Assembly: GCA_035650355.1 (NCBI GenBank)
Contig: DASRHT010000089.1
Span: 65,940-129,939, forward strand
Source of the DNA: DASRHT01 sp035650355
Lineage (GTDB): Bacteria; Chloroflexota; Ktedonobacteria; Ktedonobacterales; Ktedonobacteraceae
Direction of reading: 5' to 3'
DNA length: 64,000 bases
The position numbers and the translations under genes are program-made. Under the pieces are notes generated by a model. That model saw nothing but the letters and a program-made list of their open reading frames with translations, was not told where the DNA came from and did not search any database. Below are positions 35,388 through 44,195 of this stretch, piece by piece; the first letter of the stretch is position 1, and each line of letters begins with the position of its first letter.

Positions 35388-36509
35388 GTGGCTCAGCATC
35401 GAAAAGACATTTCACCCGCAGGGCAGTTCCTCAAACGCTATCGAGAGAAACACGGCCTGACACAAGAGCAATTAGCCTACGATCTTAACATAGAACCACG
35501 CACATTACGGGCATACGAAAACGGAGAAAGGCCGCTCAACAACGTGAAAGAGCTACATCGCCTTGCGGATAGATTAGGTGTAGAGCCAGAACAGTTAGGC
35601 GTTGTTGGAGCACTCTATGTACCAAGAACGCCCGAAGAGATAGACGAAGCCCTTCAGCATGCTTGGGAACTGGTAGAAAAGTCACGCCTGCGAGAAGCCA
35701 GGGCCATTATTGAACGATTAGCACAAAATCTACGAACTCAAATCACATCAGAAAATCCGACCTTGCTACGTAGTCTGGCACAGACCTATCATGCCGCCGG
35801 TTACATCGTGTCAGAGGCTACAAAAGCTAGTGAGTCCTACGAGGCGATACTTTACTACAAAGAGATGGAAACCATTGCACGCTTGATTAAGGATGATACC
35901 CTGCTCAATATCGCGTTAACGTACCAGGGCGATATGCACCGCAGGTTAGGAAACCTGGACAAAGCTGCAATCCTGCTTGAAGCAGCAAGAGATACAACCC
36001 CAAAAGCTGACAATGCAGCAGTAGGCAATAGCATTCAACTGTTAGCACGAGTCTACCTGAGAAAAGGAGATATGAAGGGCTTTGACCGGGCCATGAAGGA
36101 GTCCGAGGAACTATCACACAGCTTTGATCCGGGAGCTAGTAGCACAAGAGGTCACTATAGTCCAGGTACTGTCTACGAAGAATATGGCCGTAGCTATGGT
36201 GATTTGGGGATGACAGATAAGGCATTAGAATATCTTGATCGAGCACAAGCGAATCTACCGAAAACAAAGTTTTGGGAACTACTGATGGCTACATCTAGAG
36301 CAATGGCACTCATAAGAGGTGACGATATAGAATCAGGTGTTAAAATAGCGGTAGAAGTGACACAAGAAATAAAGAGAGTTGGCGTACTTCGCTACCTGGA
36401 TCGTATTCACCTTGCAAATAAGTATCTGGAAAACTTAGAGAGGAAAATAGGGAGTGCGAGAAAACCTCTTGCAGATGCTTTATACGAAGATAAGGTTACT
36501 GATTATTAA
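35388..36509 (+). CDS. XRE-type HTH plus TPR regulator
   Basis: A 373-aa protein with a Cro/cI helix-turn-helix at about 13-65 (FLKRYREKHGLTQEQLAYDL, RTLRAYENGERPLNN), followed by helical tetratricopeptide-like repeats to about 360 (AWELVEKSRLREARAIIERL, KASESYEAILYYKEME, LGNLDKAAILLEAARD, EYGRSYGDLGMTDKALEYLD). This HTH-TPR plan matches the RRNPP-like family, whose TPR domain binds secreted peptides or partner proteins. No peptide gene is evident downstream. GTG 35388 has AAGGA; GC is slightly lower than in neighbouring genes. It may control the divergent small genes. Confidence 0.8.
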   Translation: MAQHRKDISPAGQFLKRYREKHGLTQEQLAYDLNIEPRTLRAYENGERPLNNVKELHRLADRLGVEPEQLGVVGALYVPRTPEEIDEALQHAWELVEKSRLREARAIIERLAQNLRTQITSENPTLLRSLAQTYHAAGYIVSEATKASESYEAILYYKEMETIARLIKDDTLLNIALTYQGDMHRRLGNLDKAAILLEAARDTTPKADNAAVGNSIQLLARVYLRKGDMKGFDRAMKESEELSHSFDPGASSTRGHYSPGTVYEEYGRSYGDLGMTDKALEYLDRAQANLPKTKFWELLMATSRAMALIRGDDIESGVKIAVEVTQEIKRVGVLRYLDRIHLANKYLENLERKIGSARKPLADALYEDKVTDY

Positions 36510-36605
36510 TCACATTGCAGTCACAAACAATAGTTACTACCCATTGAGTAAACTATAACACGATACCGCTTTTCAGAACGAGCAATCTAGCACAAAATGT
36601 CTTTC

Positions 36606-36664
36606 TTGACAACATGGTTGTCGTTCATGTATACTCTGCAATACAGAATGACAACTACGTTGTC
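36606..36664 (+). promoter_or_regulatory. Promoter with twin MarR-type operators
   Basis: TTGACA (36606-36611), an 18-bp spacer and TATACT (36630-36635) form a sigma70-like promoter. Two identical inverted repeats GACAAC-N3-GTTGTC flank it: 36608-36622 overlapping the -35 box and 36650-36664 just after the start site. Their centres are 42 bp apart, four helical turns. The second gene of the transcript encodes a MarR protein, so autorepression is expected. Confidence 0.75.
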
Positions 36665-36715
36665 AAAAAGGCAAAATCAGGACACCATTTCACCATGCAA
36701 AGGAGTGCTTCTCTC

Positions 36716-37345
36716 ATGGAGATCTCTGTTCGAGCGTTACGTGCTATGAGATTTACCCTCTTCGTGTACTCAGTGATGGTATGGGGCTGGGGATACTTTC
36801 TTTTGAACAACATTAAAGGGGTACCATTTATTCTAACTTTGCTGCTCCCTCTCGTCGTGGCTCTTCCCTTGCTGCTCCTGACTATCCGCTTCTCCCGAAA
36901 GCTGCACGGGCTTACCGGCCCGAGGCTCTTTACCAACAAACGCGCAGTCTGGCTCTACGTCATAGGAGTTGCTGTAACAGTAATTGGTTATATACTGGCA
37001 AACATCATCGCACGAGTTCTTCAGCATCCCGAGTATGTAATCCCTGGTGCAACGCTGGCATTGGGCATGCATTTTCTGTTCATAGGGCTGGCCTTCGACG
37101 AGAGACGCGCATACATCACACTGGCCGTATTCTGCCTGATAGCCATTATTGTACCATTGATAGTACCGGGTCAGTTTACGCTTGGCCCTATAGCAACCTC
37201 CCTTGCTGGTAGCGGGTGGATGATAGTAATCAGTATTATTGGCATGGTCTGGCTTGGCTCAATGGCAATATACCTCCTTACTTTTGGCGGGAGAAACTTA
37301 CAACTTACGAAAGAACGGCAGCAAGCCGTTCAACCAGGATATTGA
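36716..37345 (+). CDS. Hypothetical polytopic membrane protein in the marR operon
   Basis: From ATG 36716 a 210-aa protein with about six membrane helices (YSVMVWGWGYFLL, ILTLLLPLVVALPLLLLTI, AVWLYVIGVAVTVIGYILANI, LALGMHFLFIGLAF, and two more). No transporter motif was recognised. It is the first gene of a two-gene operon with a MarR regulator 16 bp downstream, an arrangement common for drug- or stress-response membrane proteins. AAGGAG lies 11 nt upstream of the start. An ATG at 36695 is an alternative start. Confidence 0.7.
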   Translation: MEISVRALRAMRFTLFVYSVMVWGWGYFLLNNIKGVPFILTLLLPLVVALPLLLLTIRFSRKLHGLTGPRLFTNKRAVWLYVIGVAVTVIGYILANIIARVLQHPEYVIPGATLALGMHFLFIGLAFDERRAYITLAVFCLIAIIVPLIVPGQFTLGPIATSLAGSGWMIVISIIGMVWLGSMAIYLLTFGGRNLQLTKERQQAVQPGY

Positions 37346-37361
37346 GCAAAGGAGCTGGCTG

Positions 37362-37874
37362 GTGACAAACCTGGATAACCCACAATGGAAAACGCCAGAA
37401 GGAGCAAAGTCGAGCAGGGAGTCGCTCATCGCCCTCCAGCTCCTCTATGAGGAAAACGAGCGCCTTTACCATCAATCGAGCTCCTTTATCGAAGACATTT
37501 ACGGTCATGGTGCAGTATCAATGGGCAGGAGAGGCGTGCTTCTGGCCCTTTACCGTCATGGCCCGCAAACGGTGCCACAGATAGCCAGCGAGCAGTCGGT
37601 TTCGCGCCAGTATATTCAGAAGCTCGTCAACAGGCTGATAGAAGAAGGATATGTCGAGTTGATTGACAATGCAGCTCACAAGCGTTCTCACCTGATACAG
37701 CTTACTGAGGAGGGCCAGGAATATATGAGCAGAATGCGGCAGCGCGAGGCGGAGATTGTCAGGGCAATGGTGATTCCCTTCCCAGCAGAGCAATTGCGCG
37801 CGGCAGTAGAAACGTTACGAGCAGTCCGTGAATGGCAGAAAGAGGAGCTAGGAAGACTATTATCCACACTATGA
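37362..37874 (+). CDS. MarR-family transcriptional regulator
   Basis: From GTG 37362 (AAAGGAG seven bases upstream) a 170-aa winged-helix repressor. The DNA-binding part is VPQIASEQSVSRQYIQKLVNRLIEEGYVELIDNAAHKRSHLIQLT, seen here as its helix-turn-helix and wing, flanked by the helices of the dimer interface. MarR proteins bind palindromic operators and release them on ligand or oxidant binding. The twin GACAAC-N3-GTTGTC sites before the operon are the likely targets. The frame opens back to 37239 inside the upstream gene, but the short form has the ribosome site and the normal length. Confidence 0.88.
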   Translation: MTNLDNPQWKTPEGAKSSRESLIALQLLYEENERLYHQSSSFIEDIYGHGAVSMGRRGVLLALYRHGPQTVPQIASEQSVSRQYIQKLVNRLIEEGYVELIDNAAHKRSHLIQLTEEGQEYMSRMRQREAEIVRAMVIPFPAEQLRAAVETLRAVREWQKEELGRLLSTL

Positions 37875-37939
37875 ACTCATCTATACAGCATGGACAGCAG
37901 ATTGTTACACTGGTTATCCCACGCTGCATATTATGATGA

Positions 37940-39478
37940 TCAGCTTGGTCGGCTGATAATAGGCTTCAGAGCCGGATAGAGCGCGCGGTAGGTCTCATAC
38001 GCCTGCTCATAGGTTTGAGCGACAGCAGGACGCGGCTCGGTCCGCTCAACAACGCGCACCGTCTGCTCACACGCCTCCTGGATTGAGGCATAAACGCCGC
38101 TGGCGACGCCCGCCAGGAGCGCGGCGCCAAAGGCCGGTCCTTCGCTGGCGTTGGTCGTGACCAGTTCAACGCCGAGCACATCGGCGATGATCTGCCGCCA
38201 GAGCGGGCTTCTGGCTCCCCCACCGGTGGCGCGCAGTTGCTCAAGGCTCAGTTCCTGCTCTTTGATGATGGCAAAACAGTCTTTCAGGCTAAAGGCCACA
38301 CCTTCCAGCACGGAACGTATCAGGTGGCGTCGATCATGGCTGGCGGTCAGCCCTATCCAGCCTCCACGCGCGTGCGGGTCCAGGTGGGGAGTGCGCTCGC
38401 CCTGGAGATACGGCAGGAAGATCAGCCCATCGCTGCCAGCGGCAACGCCTTCAGCTTCGCGCGCGAGATGTTCGTAGGCATCAATATTGGTCCAGCGTTC
38501 CAGGGCGCGCTCAGGCAGACCGATATTATCACGCACCCAGCGCAAGGAGAGGCCAGCCCCCTGCGTGACCCCCATCAAATACCAGGATTGGGGCACCGCA
38601 TGATTGAAGGTATGCACGCGGGGAATGGGGCCGGAGCGATCAACCTGAGGCGTATCGGCGTGAGCGAGCACAATACCACTTGTGCCAACGGAGACAAGCG
38701 CAAGGCCAGATTTCACAACACCGTTGCCAACCGCGCCACAGGCATTATCAGCTCCTCCGCCAGCAACAGGAGTGCCAGCAGGCAGCCCGGTCAGTTCCGC
38801 TACCTTTTCCGTAATGATGCCGCTCGCCGCATCGGCAGGTACAACCGGAGGCAGCAGCGCGGGATCGAGTTCGAGCGCCTGTAAAACTTCCTGTGACCAT
38901 ACGCCCGTCCTGACATCCAGCAGACAGGTGCCTGCCGCATCCGAGATTTCCATTGCCAAGACGCCCGTGAGCAGATAGCGGATATAGTCTTTGGGCAGGA
39001 GCATCGTGCGAGCCTGCTCAAATAGTTTCGGCTCGTTGTCGCGAACCCAGAGCAGCTTGGGAGCCGAGAAGCCTGTCAGCGCGGGATTGCTCACAAGCTC
39101 GATCAGGCGGCTCGCTCCCACCTTCTCGGTGATCCAGACGCATTGTGCGTGGCTGCGCTGATCGGCCCAGATGATGCAGTCGCGCAACACCTGCCGCCCG
39201 GCGTCGAGCAACACAACGCCATGCATCTGCCCGGAGAGACCAACCCCACGCACGTCAGCAGGCTGTACCCCCTGCGCTGCCCCAACGTTTAAACAGGTGC
39301 GGATAGCGGCTGTCGTGGCCCTCCACCAATCGGCGGGGTCCTGCTCAGCCCAGCCAGGATGCGGATGAACAAGTGGATAATCAACAAAAGCATCACTCAG
39401 GACACGCCCATCTTCAGCCGCGAAAAGGGCCGCCTTCACGCCCGTTGTACCAAGATCAATACCCAGCAATATGTCCAT
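37940..39478 (-). CDS. xylB: Xylulokinase
   Basis: A 512-aa FGGY-family sugar kinase that phosphorylates D-xylulose to xylulose 5-phosphate for the pentose phosphate pathway. N-terminal ATPase-fold motif LLGIDLGTTGVKAALF, the xylulokinase substrate motif LSGQMHGVVLLD, IIWADQRSHAQC, and the catalytic GGADNACGAVG with its aspartate, then TGGGARSPLWRQIIADVLG are all present. Length fits XylB. No xylose isomerase or sugar transporter adjoins it. ATG 39478 has AAGGAG. Confidence 0.93.
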   Translation of the reverse strand: MDILLGIDLGTTGVKAALFAAEDGRVLSDAFVDYPLVHPHPGWAEQDPADWWRATTAAIRTCLNVGAAQGVQPADVRGVGLSGQMHGVVLLDAGRQVLRDCIIWADQRSHAQCVWITEKVGASRLIELVSNPALTGFSAPKLLWVRDNEPKLFEQARTMLLPKDYIRYLLTGVLAMEISDAAGTCLLDVRTGVWSQEVLQALELDPALLPPVVPADAASGIITEKVAELTGLPAGTPVAGGGADNACGAVGNGVVKSGLALVSVGTSGIVLAHADTPQVDRSGPIPRVHTFNHAVPQSWYLMGVTQGAGLSLRWVRDNIGLPERALERWTNIDAYEHLAREAEGVAAGSDGLIFLPYLQGERTPHLDPHARGGWIGLTASHDRRHLIRSVLEGVAFSLKDCFAIIKEQELSLEQLRATGGGARSPLWRQIIADVLGVELVTTNASEGPAFGAALLAGVASGVYASIQEACEQTVRVVERTEPRPAVAQTYEQAYETYRALYPALKPIISRPS

Positions 39479-39525
39479 ACCGCACTCCTTTTACTCGCGG
39501 GCCATTCATTACAGACGGCCTGAAC

Positions 39526-40068
39526 CTACGAATTTTTCCACTTGATGGTGCAACCAACCGGTGGGGTTTCGGCAATTGCTACAGTTTTATCCGTCAGGAT
39601 AGCGTCCAGGGCCTCGCGTGCGTAATGATGTTTGATAGCCTGTTCATCTTCATAATTATCATCGGGCGCTCCATGATAGCGTAGCTTGCCGGCAGAGTCG
39701 AAAATAAAGAATTCCGGCGTGCGCTCCGCTCCGTATGCATGAGCAACTATCTGGCTTTCATCGTAAAGGTAGGGAAATACAAAGCCCTTCTCCAGAGCGC
39801 GTTTCGCCATATTCGGCATATTATCAGCCGGGTACTTTGACACATCATTAGAACTGATCGCCAGCAAGCGTACATCCTGCGGAGCGTAGTCGCGAGCAAT
39901 AGCATTAATGCGATCTTCCCACGCCTGAGCGTATGGGCAGTGATTACAGGTAAAAACGATTACCAGGGCCTTCGCATTCCTGAGCTGCTCATTCGCGTTG
40001 TACGTTTGCTCGTCGGTTGCAGGCAACGTGAAATCAATCACGCTATCGCCCGTCATCAGCTTTGCCAT
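39526..40068 (-). CDS. Thioredoxin-family redox protein with CNHC motif
   Basis: A 180-aa AhpC/TSA-type thioredoxin-fold protein. The redox motif is CNHCPYAQAW at about residue 41, a CxxC variant of the kind found in thioredoxin-like peroxiredoxin relatives in Chloroflexota and Acidobacteriota, followed by DVRLLAISSNDVSKYPAD and TPEFFIFDSAGKLRYHGAPDDN. No signal peptide or membrane anchor, so it is cytosolic. It probably reduces or oxidises substrate thiols. It lies 47 bp downstream of nothing on its strand and converges with no gene; xylB is next on the same strand. Confidence 0.85.
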   Translation of the reverse strand: MAKLMTGDSVIDFTLPATDEQTYNANEQLRNAKALVIVFTCNHCPYAQAWEDRINAIARDYAPQDVRLLAISSNDVSKYPADNMPNMAKRALEKGFVFPYLYDESQIVAHAYGAERTPEFFIFDSAGKLRYHGAPDDNYEDEQAIKHHYAREALDAILTDKTVAIAETPPVGCTIKWKNS

Positions 40069-40137
40069 CGTTGAGAGATCTCCTTACATCGTAGCTTACA
40101 GTCACCTGTCAGACAAAAAGGGATACCAGTATCTATT

Positions 40138-40461
40138 TTACACCTTCGAACGTCCATGAAAAGCCGCCGTGATCAATTCGCGCGGCGGTAGGGGAGAAAT
40201 GCGCCCATCCGGTCGTCGATAGGCCCGGCAGGTCAGAGATGGCTCGTCGAGCCCTTCGGGGATGGGTGCGATATCAGCGCCATCTATACGAATAGTAGGC
40301 GAGCCATAAAAGCGATAGCGACGCGCGTCTTCTTCGGTCTTGACTTCAACAACCTCTATCACGGCTGATATTTTCTGCTCCTCCATCACATCGCGCAGCA
40401 GAGCCAGAGCGCGTTCATGGCTGGGGCAATCCGCGAAATAGAAAAACTCGACCTTTGGCAT
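40138..40461 (-). CDS. Small thioredoxin-like fold protein
   Basis: A 107-aa protein with a thioredoxin-like start (VEFFYFADCPSHERALALL), where only one cysteine of the usual pair remains (CPSH), and the cis-proline strand GSPTIRIDGADIAP. A third cysteine lies near residue 83 (SLTCRAYR). Proteins like this occur beside mercury, arsenic or thiol-redox genes. It lies 69 bp upstream of the CNHC protein on the same strand, so both may serve one redox task. Confidence 0.7.
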   Translation of the reverse strand: MPKVEFFYFADCPSHERALALLRDVMEEQKISAVIEVVEVKTEEDARRYRFYGSPTIRIDGADIAPIPEGLDEPSLTCRAYRRPDGRISPLPPRELITAAFHGRSKV

Positions 40462-40610
40462 CCTTCTCCTCTTGAGTGTACAATCAAAGCATACATCCAG
40501 CTATGAGTAGCTGCACAGACTGCGTATATACTAACAAAGGGCGATTATTGCACCATGTATGTCTCCCAATGTAGCATAGCACAAAAATCTTCACCACAGA
40601 AAGGACCGAC

Positions 40611-41585
40611 ATGAGCACCGGTAACGTTCCTATCAAGGAGTTTCGTCTCGAACTCAGCGACCTCACCTATACGGGTCACGATCTGGTACGTCCTGAATCG
40701 ATTCTTGCTAAGCCCGACGGCACGCTCTGGGTCTCCGATGGGCGCGGTGGGGTGACACGCATAGACTCCAACGGGGACCAGCATTTCTTCGACGGCCTGG
40801 GAGGCGAGCCCAACGGCCTGGCGATGATGGACGATGGTACCCTTATCATCGCCAATATCGGCACCGGCACGATCCAGAAGCTTCATCCCGATGGTCGCAC
40901 AGAAGAGTTTCTAACCGAGTTGGACGGCGTTAAACTATCCAGCGCGAATTACGTGTTTCTCGATCACCTCAATCGCCTCTGGATGGCCTTCTCCACCCGC
41001 GAACCGCACTGGTGGCCGGCAGCAGCCAGCCCGCGGCCCGATGGCTACATTGTGCTGATGGATGAGAAGGGGCCGCGCATCGTCAGGGACGATATTTATT
41101 TCACCAACGAGATCCGGCTCGATAGCAGCGGCGAGTACCTCTATGTAGCCGAAACGATGAAGAGCCGCATTATCCGTTTCCGCGTCCAGCCCGATGGTAG
41201 CCTGACCGATAAAGAAGTGGTCGGACCCGATGGACTTGGCGTTGGCGCAGCCGTTGATGGCTTTGCCTTCGATGCCGATGGCAATGTCTGGGTAACAACC
41301 GTGCTCAGAAACGGCGTAGGCATCATCACCCCTGATGGCGATTATCACATTGTTTTTGAGGATGCCAACGAGCCACTGTTGCAGACATTTGATGAACGGC
41401 TGGCAACTGGCGATGTCCAGCCTGCCGATATGCTATCGACGGCGGGGCAAACCTTGCAGCTTGTCACCAGCGTGACCTTCGGCGGTCCCGATCTGCGCAC
41501 GGTCTACGTCGGCTCGCTCGGCATGAGCCGTCTGCCAACCTTCCGCTCGCCTGTGCCAGGGCTGCCTCAGCGCCACTGGAAATAA
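40611..41585 (+). CDS. SMP-30/gluconolactonase-like beta-propeller protein
   Basis: A 324-aa beta-propeller of the SMP-30/gluconolaconase/LRE-like family. Blade motifs PESILAKPDGTLWVSDGRGG, GGEPNGLAMMDDGTLIIANIGTG, and FTNEIRLDSSGEYLYVAETMKSRI are seen, with the metal-binding Glu and Asn/Asp residues of the lactonase site in place (E near residue 28, N in FTNEIR). Such enzymes hydrolyse sugar lactones or related esters with a divalent metal; the exact substrate is unknown. No export signal. It stands just upstream of the fluoride riboswitch but has its own end. Confidence 0.85.
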   Translation: MSTGNVPIKEFRLELSDLTYTGHDLVRPESILAKPDGTLWVSDGRGGVTRIDSNGDQHFFDGLGGEPNGLAMMDDGTLIIANIGTGTIQKLHPDGRTEEFLTELDGVKLSSANYVFLDHLNRLWMAFSTREPHWWPAAASPRPDGYIVLMDEKGPRIVRDDIYFTNEIRLDSSGEYLYVAETMKSRIIRFRVQPDGSLTDKEVVGPDGLGVGAAVDGFAFDADGNVWVTTVLRNGVGIITPDGDYHIVFEDANEPLLQTFDERLATGDVQPADMLSTAGQTLQLVTSVTFGGPDLRTVYVGSLGMSRLPTFRSPVPGLPQRHWK

Positions 41586-41608
41586 TATGCTACAATACTA
41601 GAGTATAC

Positions 41609-41686
41609 ACGGTGATGGGGCTCACCTCACCGGAGTTTTGGCTCCGGCGAAACTACATTGATGTTAATGGCTCCTGATAACGCCTG
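41609..41686 (+). promoter_or_regulatory. Fluoride riboswitch (crcB motif)
   Basis: GGTGATGGGGCTCACC (41611-41626) matches the 5' GGnGATGG stem-loop of the crcB RNA, and CTCCTGATAACGCCT (41671-41685) matches the 3' block, which normally reads CTGATGACGCCT. An extra CCGGAG/CTCCGG hairpin lies between. It precedes two fluoride channel genes. A TACAAT (41591-41596) probably serves as -10. Confidence 0.85.
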
Positions 41687-41708
41687 AAAAGACATGTCAG
41701 GGGCCATT
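41666..41708 (+). terminator. Expression-platform hairpin of the fluoride riboswitch
   Basis: AATGGCTCCTGA (41666-41677) pairs with TCAGGGGCCATT (41697-41708), 12 positions with one G-T pair, then TTCGTGTGT. It uses bases of the aptamer's 3' block, so it and the fluoride-bound fold exclude each other. The U-run is weak, so termination or another block is possible. Confidence 0.55.
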
Positions 41709-41759
41709 TCGTGTGTAAAATCGCCTCTGCCTGAAAAACTGTACGGAGTTCTTAAAGTA

Positions 41760-42131
41760 GTGGTTCAGATCATTCTGATTGGACTGGCTGGCTCGATAGG
41801 AGCCGCAGCACGCTATTCACTTGGTCGTCTGGTCGCTAAACGCATGCGTTCTCATGTCCCGCTCGGAACGGTACTAATCAACGTTTCGGGTTCCTTCCTG
41901 ATCGGCCTGCTTTTTGTCGCTGCATTGCGCCACCGCATCTCTTCCACCCTCCAGACGACGCTAGCAACAGGGTTTCTTGGGGGATACACCACGTTCAGCA
42001 CCATGAGCTGGGAAGGCTTGCAGCTCATCCGCAAGGGAAATGCACGCGCAAGCTTTGCGTATCTTGGAAGTACAATCGCCCTCGGTCTATTGGCAGTCAT
42101 TATTGGATTCGCACTGGGATGGGTAATTTGA
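41760..42131 (+). CDS. crcB: Fluoride channel subunit CrcB/Fluc (first copy)
   Basis: From GTG 41760 a 123-aa, four-helix protein, the normal size for Fluc subunits. Conserved motifs are GGxxGAAARYSL-like (GSIGAAARYSLGR), LGTVLINVSGSFLIG and TGFLGGYTTFSTMSWE, which holds the polar track and Na+ site of the channel. Fluc dimers export fluoride. A GGAG lies before the GTG; the frame's ATG at 41694 sits inside the riboswitch hairpin and would add 22 unlikely residues. The stop overlaps the next start (TGATG), so the two are translationally coupled. Confidence 0.92.
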   Translation: MVQIILIGLAGSIGAAARYSLGRLVAKRMRSHVPLGTVLINVSGSFLIGLLFVAALRHRISSTLQTTLATGFLGGYTTFSTMSWEGLQLIRKGNARASFAYLGSTIALGLLAVIIGFALGWVI

Positions 42132-42622
42132 TGACAAAACTTTCGATACATCGTCGCTTGCTTGCCGTTCTCGCCGGCGGCTTCTGCGGCACCATCGCGC
42201 GCTATGCGCTCAGCCTACTTATTCAGGGTCATATGGGCAAAAGCTGGCCTTACGACATCTTCGTTATCAATATTACGGGCGCGCTGCTTTTCGCCTTCGT
42301 CACGGCCTTAGCCGAGGAGAGCCATCTGATTGGGCCGACGCGTCACCTATTCATTAACGTCGGCTTTCTCGGGGCTTACACGACCTTCAGCAGCCTCGCT
42401 CTGGGTGATGTGCTACTGGCGACAACGGGGCACTGGCTATCTGCCCTGATCTACCTGCTCGGCAGCCTGCTCGGAGGACTGTTAGCCGTACCCCTGGGCA
42501 ATGTGCTAGGCTCGTGGGTCGTGCTTCAGTTCAGGACTGCGCTCGCGACACAATCTTCTAAAAGGGCGGAGGAGAAACCTACCAGGAAACTTACAGCGCC
42601 GTTGCAATCATGGGATAGGTAG
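42131..42622 (+). CDS. crcB: Fluoride channel subunit CrcB/Fluc (second copy)
   Basis: From ATG 42131 a 163-aa CrcB homologue. It has GGFCGTIARYALS, DIFVINITGALLFAFV and NVGFLGAYTTFSSLALGD, the same motifs as the first copy, and a polar C-terminal extension of about 35 residues. Paired crcB genes usually encode a heterodimer of inverted subunits. Both are under the upstream fluoride riboswitch. Confidence 0.92.
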   Translation: MTKLSIHRRLLAVLAGGFCGTIARYALSLLIQGHMGKSWPYDIFVINITGALLFAFVTALAEESHLIGPTRHLFINVGFLGAYTTFSSLALGDVLLATTGHWLSALIYLLGSLLGGLLAVPLGNVLGSWVVLQFRTALATQSSKRAEEKPTRKLTAPLQSWDR

Positions 42623-42653
42623 CATTAGCATGGCCTGGATACCTCACGCCAAC

Positions 42654-43436
42654 TTACAAGAGGTTTCTCGTCAAATTCTTCCCATCCTCTAATGAGAGGA
42701 AGATGCCAAATTGTTCAGCAAGGGTGGCTAAATATTCATCCCGGTTTTTAAGCAGCCGCTCTTGCCGCTCCTCTCCCGTTGTTACGATCAGTCTTTGTTC
42801 GCTTAACGTAACTCTGCCGGACGAGGTAGCAAGCGTACAGACTTGCTTTTGGGTGAAGTGCGATTCTGGAGAAGACTGATGAAAGTGGCATCGCTCTACA
42901 AAATCCGCGAGCTCGTATGGGTGCAGCGTAAAGCGATAGCTGGATTGCCATGTATCCTCTCTATATTGCAGGACCCAATAGTCACCCGAACGCTCGAAGC
43001 GATAGGCGCGCTCACCCTGAATCTGCTCGAAAGCCTCAGTGATTTGCACCGGCCTGAGAAAAGAATCCCCAAAACCGACATCAACCAGCCAATCTTCTGT
43101 AAGATGGACCAGCAGCGCCAAATGATCAAATGCAGGGCCAAATCCGCCTGCACTGCGAGCCACGCCCGCCGAGAGCAACGAGACCTGATAGCCTAGCGCC
43201 GCTAGCAATGCTCCAAACAACCCATTTAGTTCATAACAGAAGCCACCACGCCTGTTCTCAACAATTTTAGTAAATAATGCTGCCTCATCGAGATGAATTT
43301 CGCGCCCACAATGAATGCTCAAGTTTTCAAAAGGCACAGCAAGAAGATGAGCTTCGTGCAACGCCTGTAGTGTATCAAGTGTCCGCTCAAGCGAACCATG
43401 ATAATTTATGCGATCTAGATATTTTTGAATGTCCAA
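42654..43436 (-). CDS. nat: Arylamine N-acetyltransferase
   Basis: A 260-aa cysteine enzyme that transfers acetyl from acetyl-CoA to arylamines, hydrazines and related amines. The catalytic triad is intact: C67 in RRGGFCYELNG, H105 in FDHLALLV and D119 in VDVGFGDS. The VPFENLSIHCG strand near the N-terminus is a family mark. Bacterial NATs sometimes act in secondary metabolism, but there is no cluster here. Monocistronic and divergent-free; its start has AGGGGAG upstream. Confidence 0.93.
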   Translation of the reverse strand: MDIQKYLDRINYHGSLERTLDTLQALHEAHLLAVPFENLSIHCGREIHLDEAALFTKIVENRRGGFCYELNGLFGALLAALGYQVSLLSAGVARSAGGFGPAFDHLALLVHLTEDWLVDVGFGDSFLRPVQITEAFEQIQGERAYRFERSGDYWVLQYREDTWQSSYRFTLHPYELADFVERCHFHQSSPESHFTQKQVCTLATSSGRVTLSEQRLIVTTGEERQERLLKNRDEYLATLAEQFGIFLSLEDGKNLTRNLL

Positions 43437-43526
43437 TTGCTCCCCTTTATGCCTCTGTAGCTATACCTATATTTCTTCGACTAGAATAGCATGATGAGAC
43501 AATGGTAGCCATCGGACAATGAGCCA

Positions 43527-43572
43527 GTTCTTCTCCTGTACAGAAGAACAGGGCGGAGCTTGTCTCCGCCCT
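43527..43572 (-). terminator. Terminator-like hairpins after hsp20
   Basis: AGGGCGGAG (43550-43558) pairs with CTCCGCCCT (43564-43572) directly after the stop codon, and a second inverted repeat GTTCTTCT/AGAAGAAC lies just beyond it. T-rich but without a clean T-run. Confidence 0.5.
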
Positions 43573-43968
43573 CTACATACGACCGGCCTTCCCCACATAT
43601 TCGCCGTGAGCGACACCAACTTTTTCCAGGATGAGCGTTGCCGGGGTGGTCTGTCCGTTCCGGCTGATAGGCAATGCTACTACGAGAACGCCGTTACCAT
43701 AGGTGATGTTGGCGTGTTGACCGTCTACCGCATTGGGCAAATGTAGCTCGCGATAGTACATACCCACGCTCCATTCGTCAACCAGCAGCTCTTTGATATC
43801 TTTGAGCAACGCGCGTATCTCTCCCCTGATAATCAGATCGCCGTTCTCAGCAATGCCGACAATGATATCTTCCGGCTGCATGCCAGGCATCGGAGCTGCC
43901 ACCATGAGGCGATCCTCAGAACGATAGACTTTTACTGGTATTTGCTGAATTTTCTCTTGTTCTTGCAT
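43573..43968 (-). CDS. Small heat-shock protein, Hsp20/alpha-crystallin family
   Basis: From ATG 43968 a 131-aa holdase chaperone. The alpha-crystallin domain runs from about residue 12 (KVYRSEDRLMVAAPMPGMQPEDIIVGI) to about 105 with the end strand ANITYGNGVLVVALPI, which replaces the common A-x-x-x-n-GVL motif. The N-terminal arm is very short and the C-terminal I-x-I/V motif is not obvious, which suggests small oligomers. GGGAGG precedes the start; an earlier ATG (43998) has no site. It should bind unfolding proteins under stress. Confidence 0.88.
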   Translation of the reverse strand: MQEQEKIQQIPVKVYRSEDRLMVAAPMPGMQPEDIIVGIAENGDLIIRGEIRALLKDIKELLVDEWSVGMYYRELHLPNAVDGQHANITYGNGVLVVALPISRNGQTTPATLILEKVGVAHGEYVGKAGRM

Positions 43969-44195
43969 CCGCGTTTCCTCCCTATATATCAGATCCATAA
44001 CACTCTCACGTATCGGTTAGAGGTGAAGTTTCAGGCGAAAAGCGATTCAGGCAGGATCGCAGTCATGAGGTTAACAGGCAATAGCACATTTATCTTAGAG
44101 TGTGGCATATTACCATGCCAACCCCTTCCGTTTTGTGTATACTGCCGGAGAATTAATCTGTAGGTAATCACAAAACTTTGTGACGGGGGATATAA

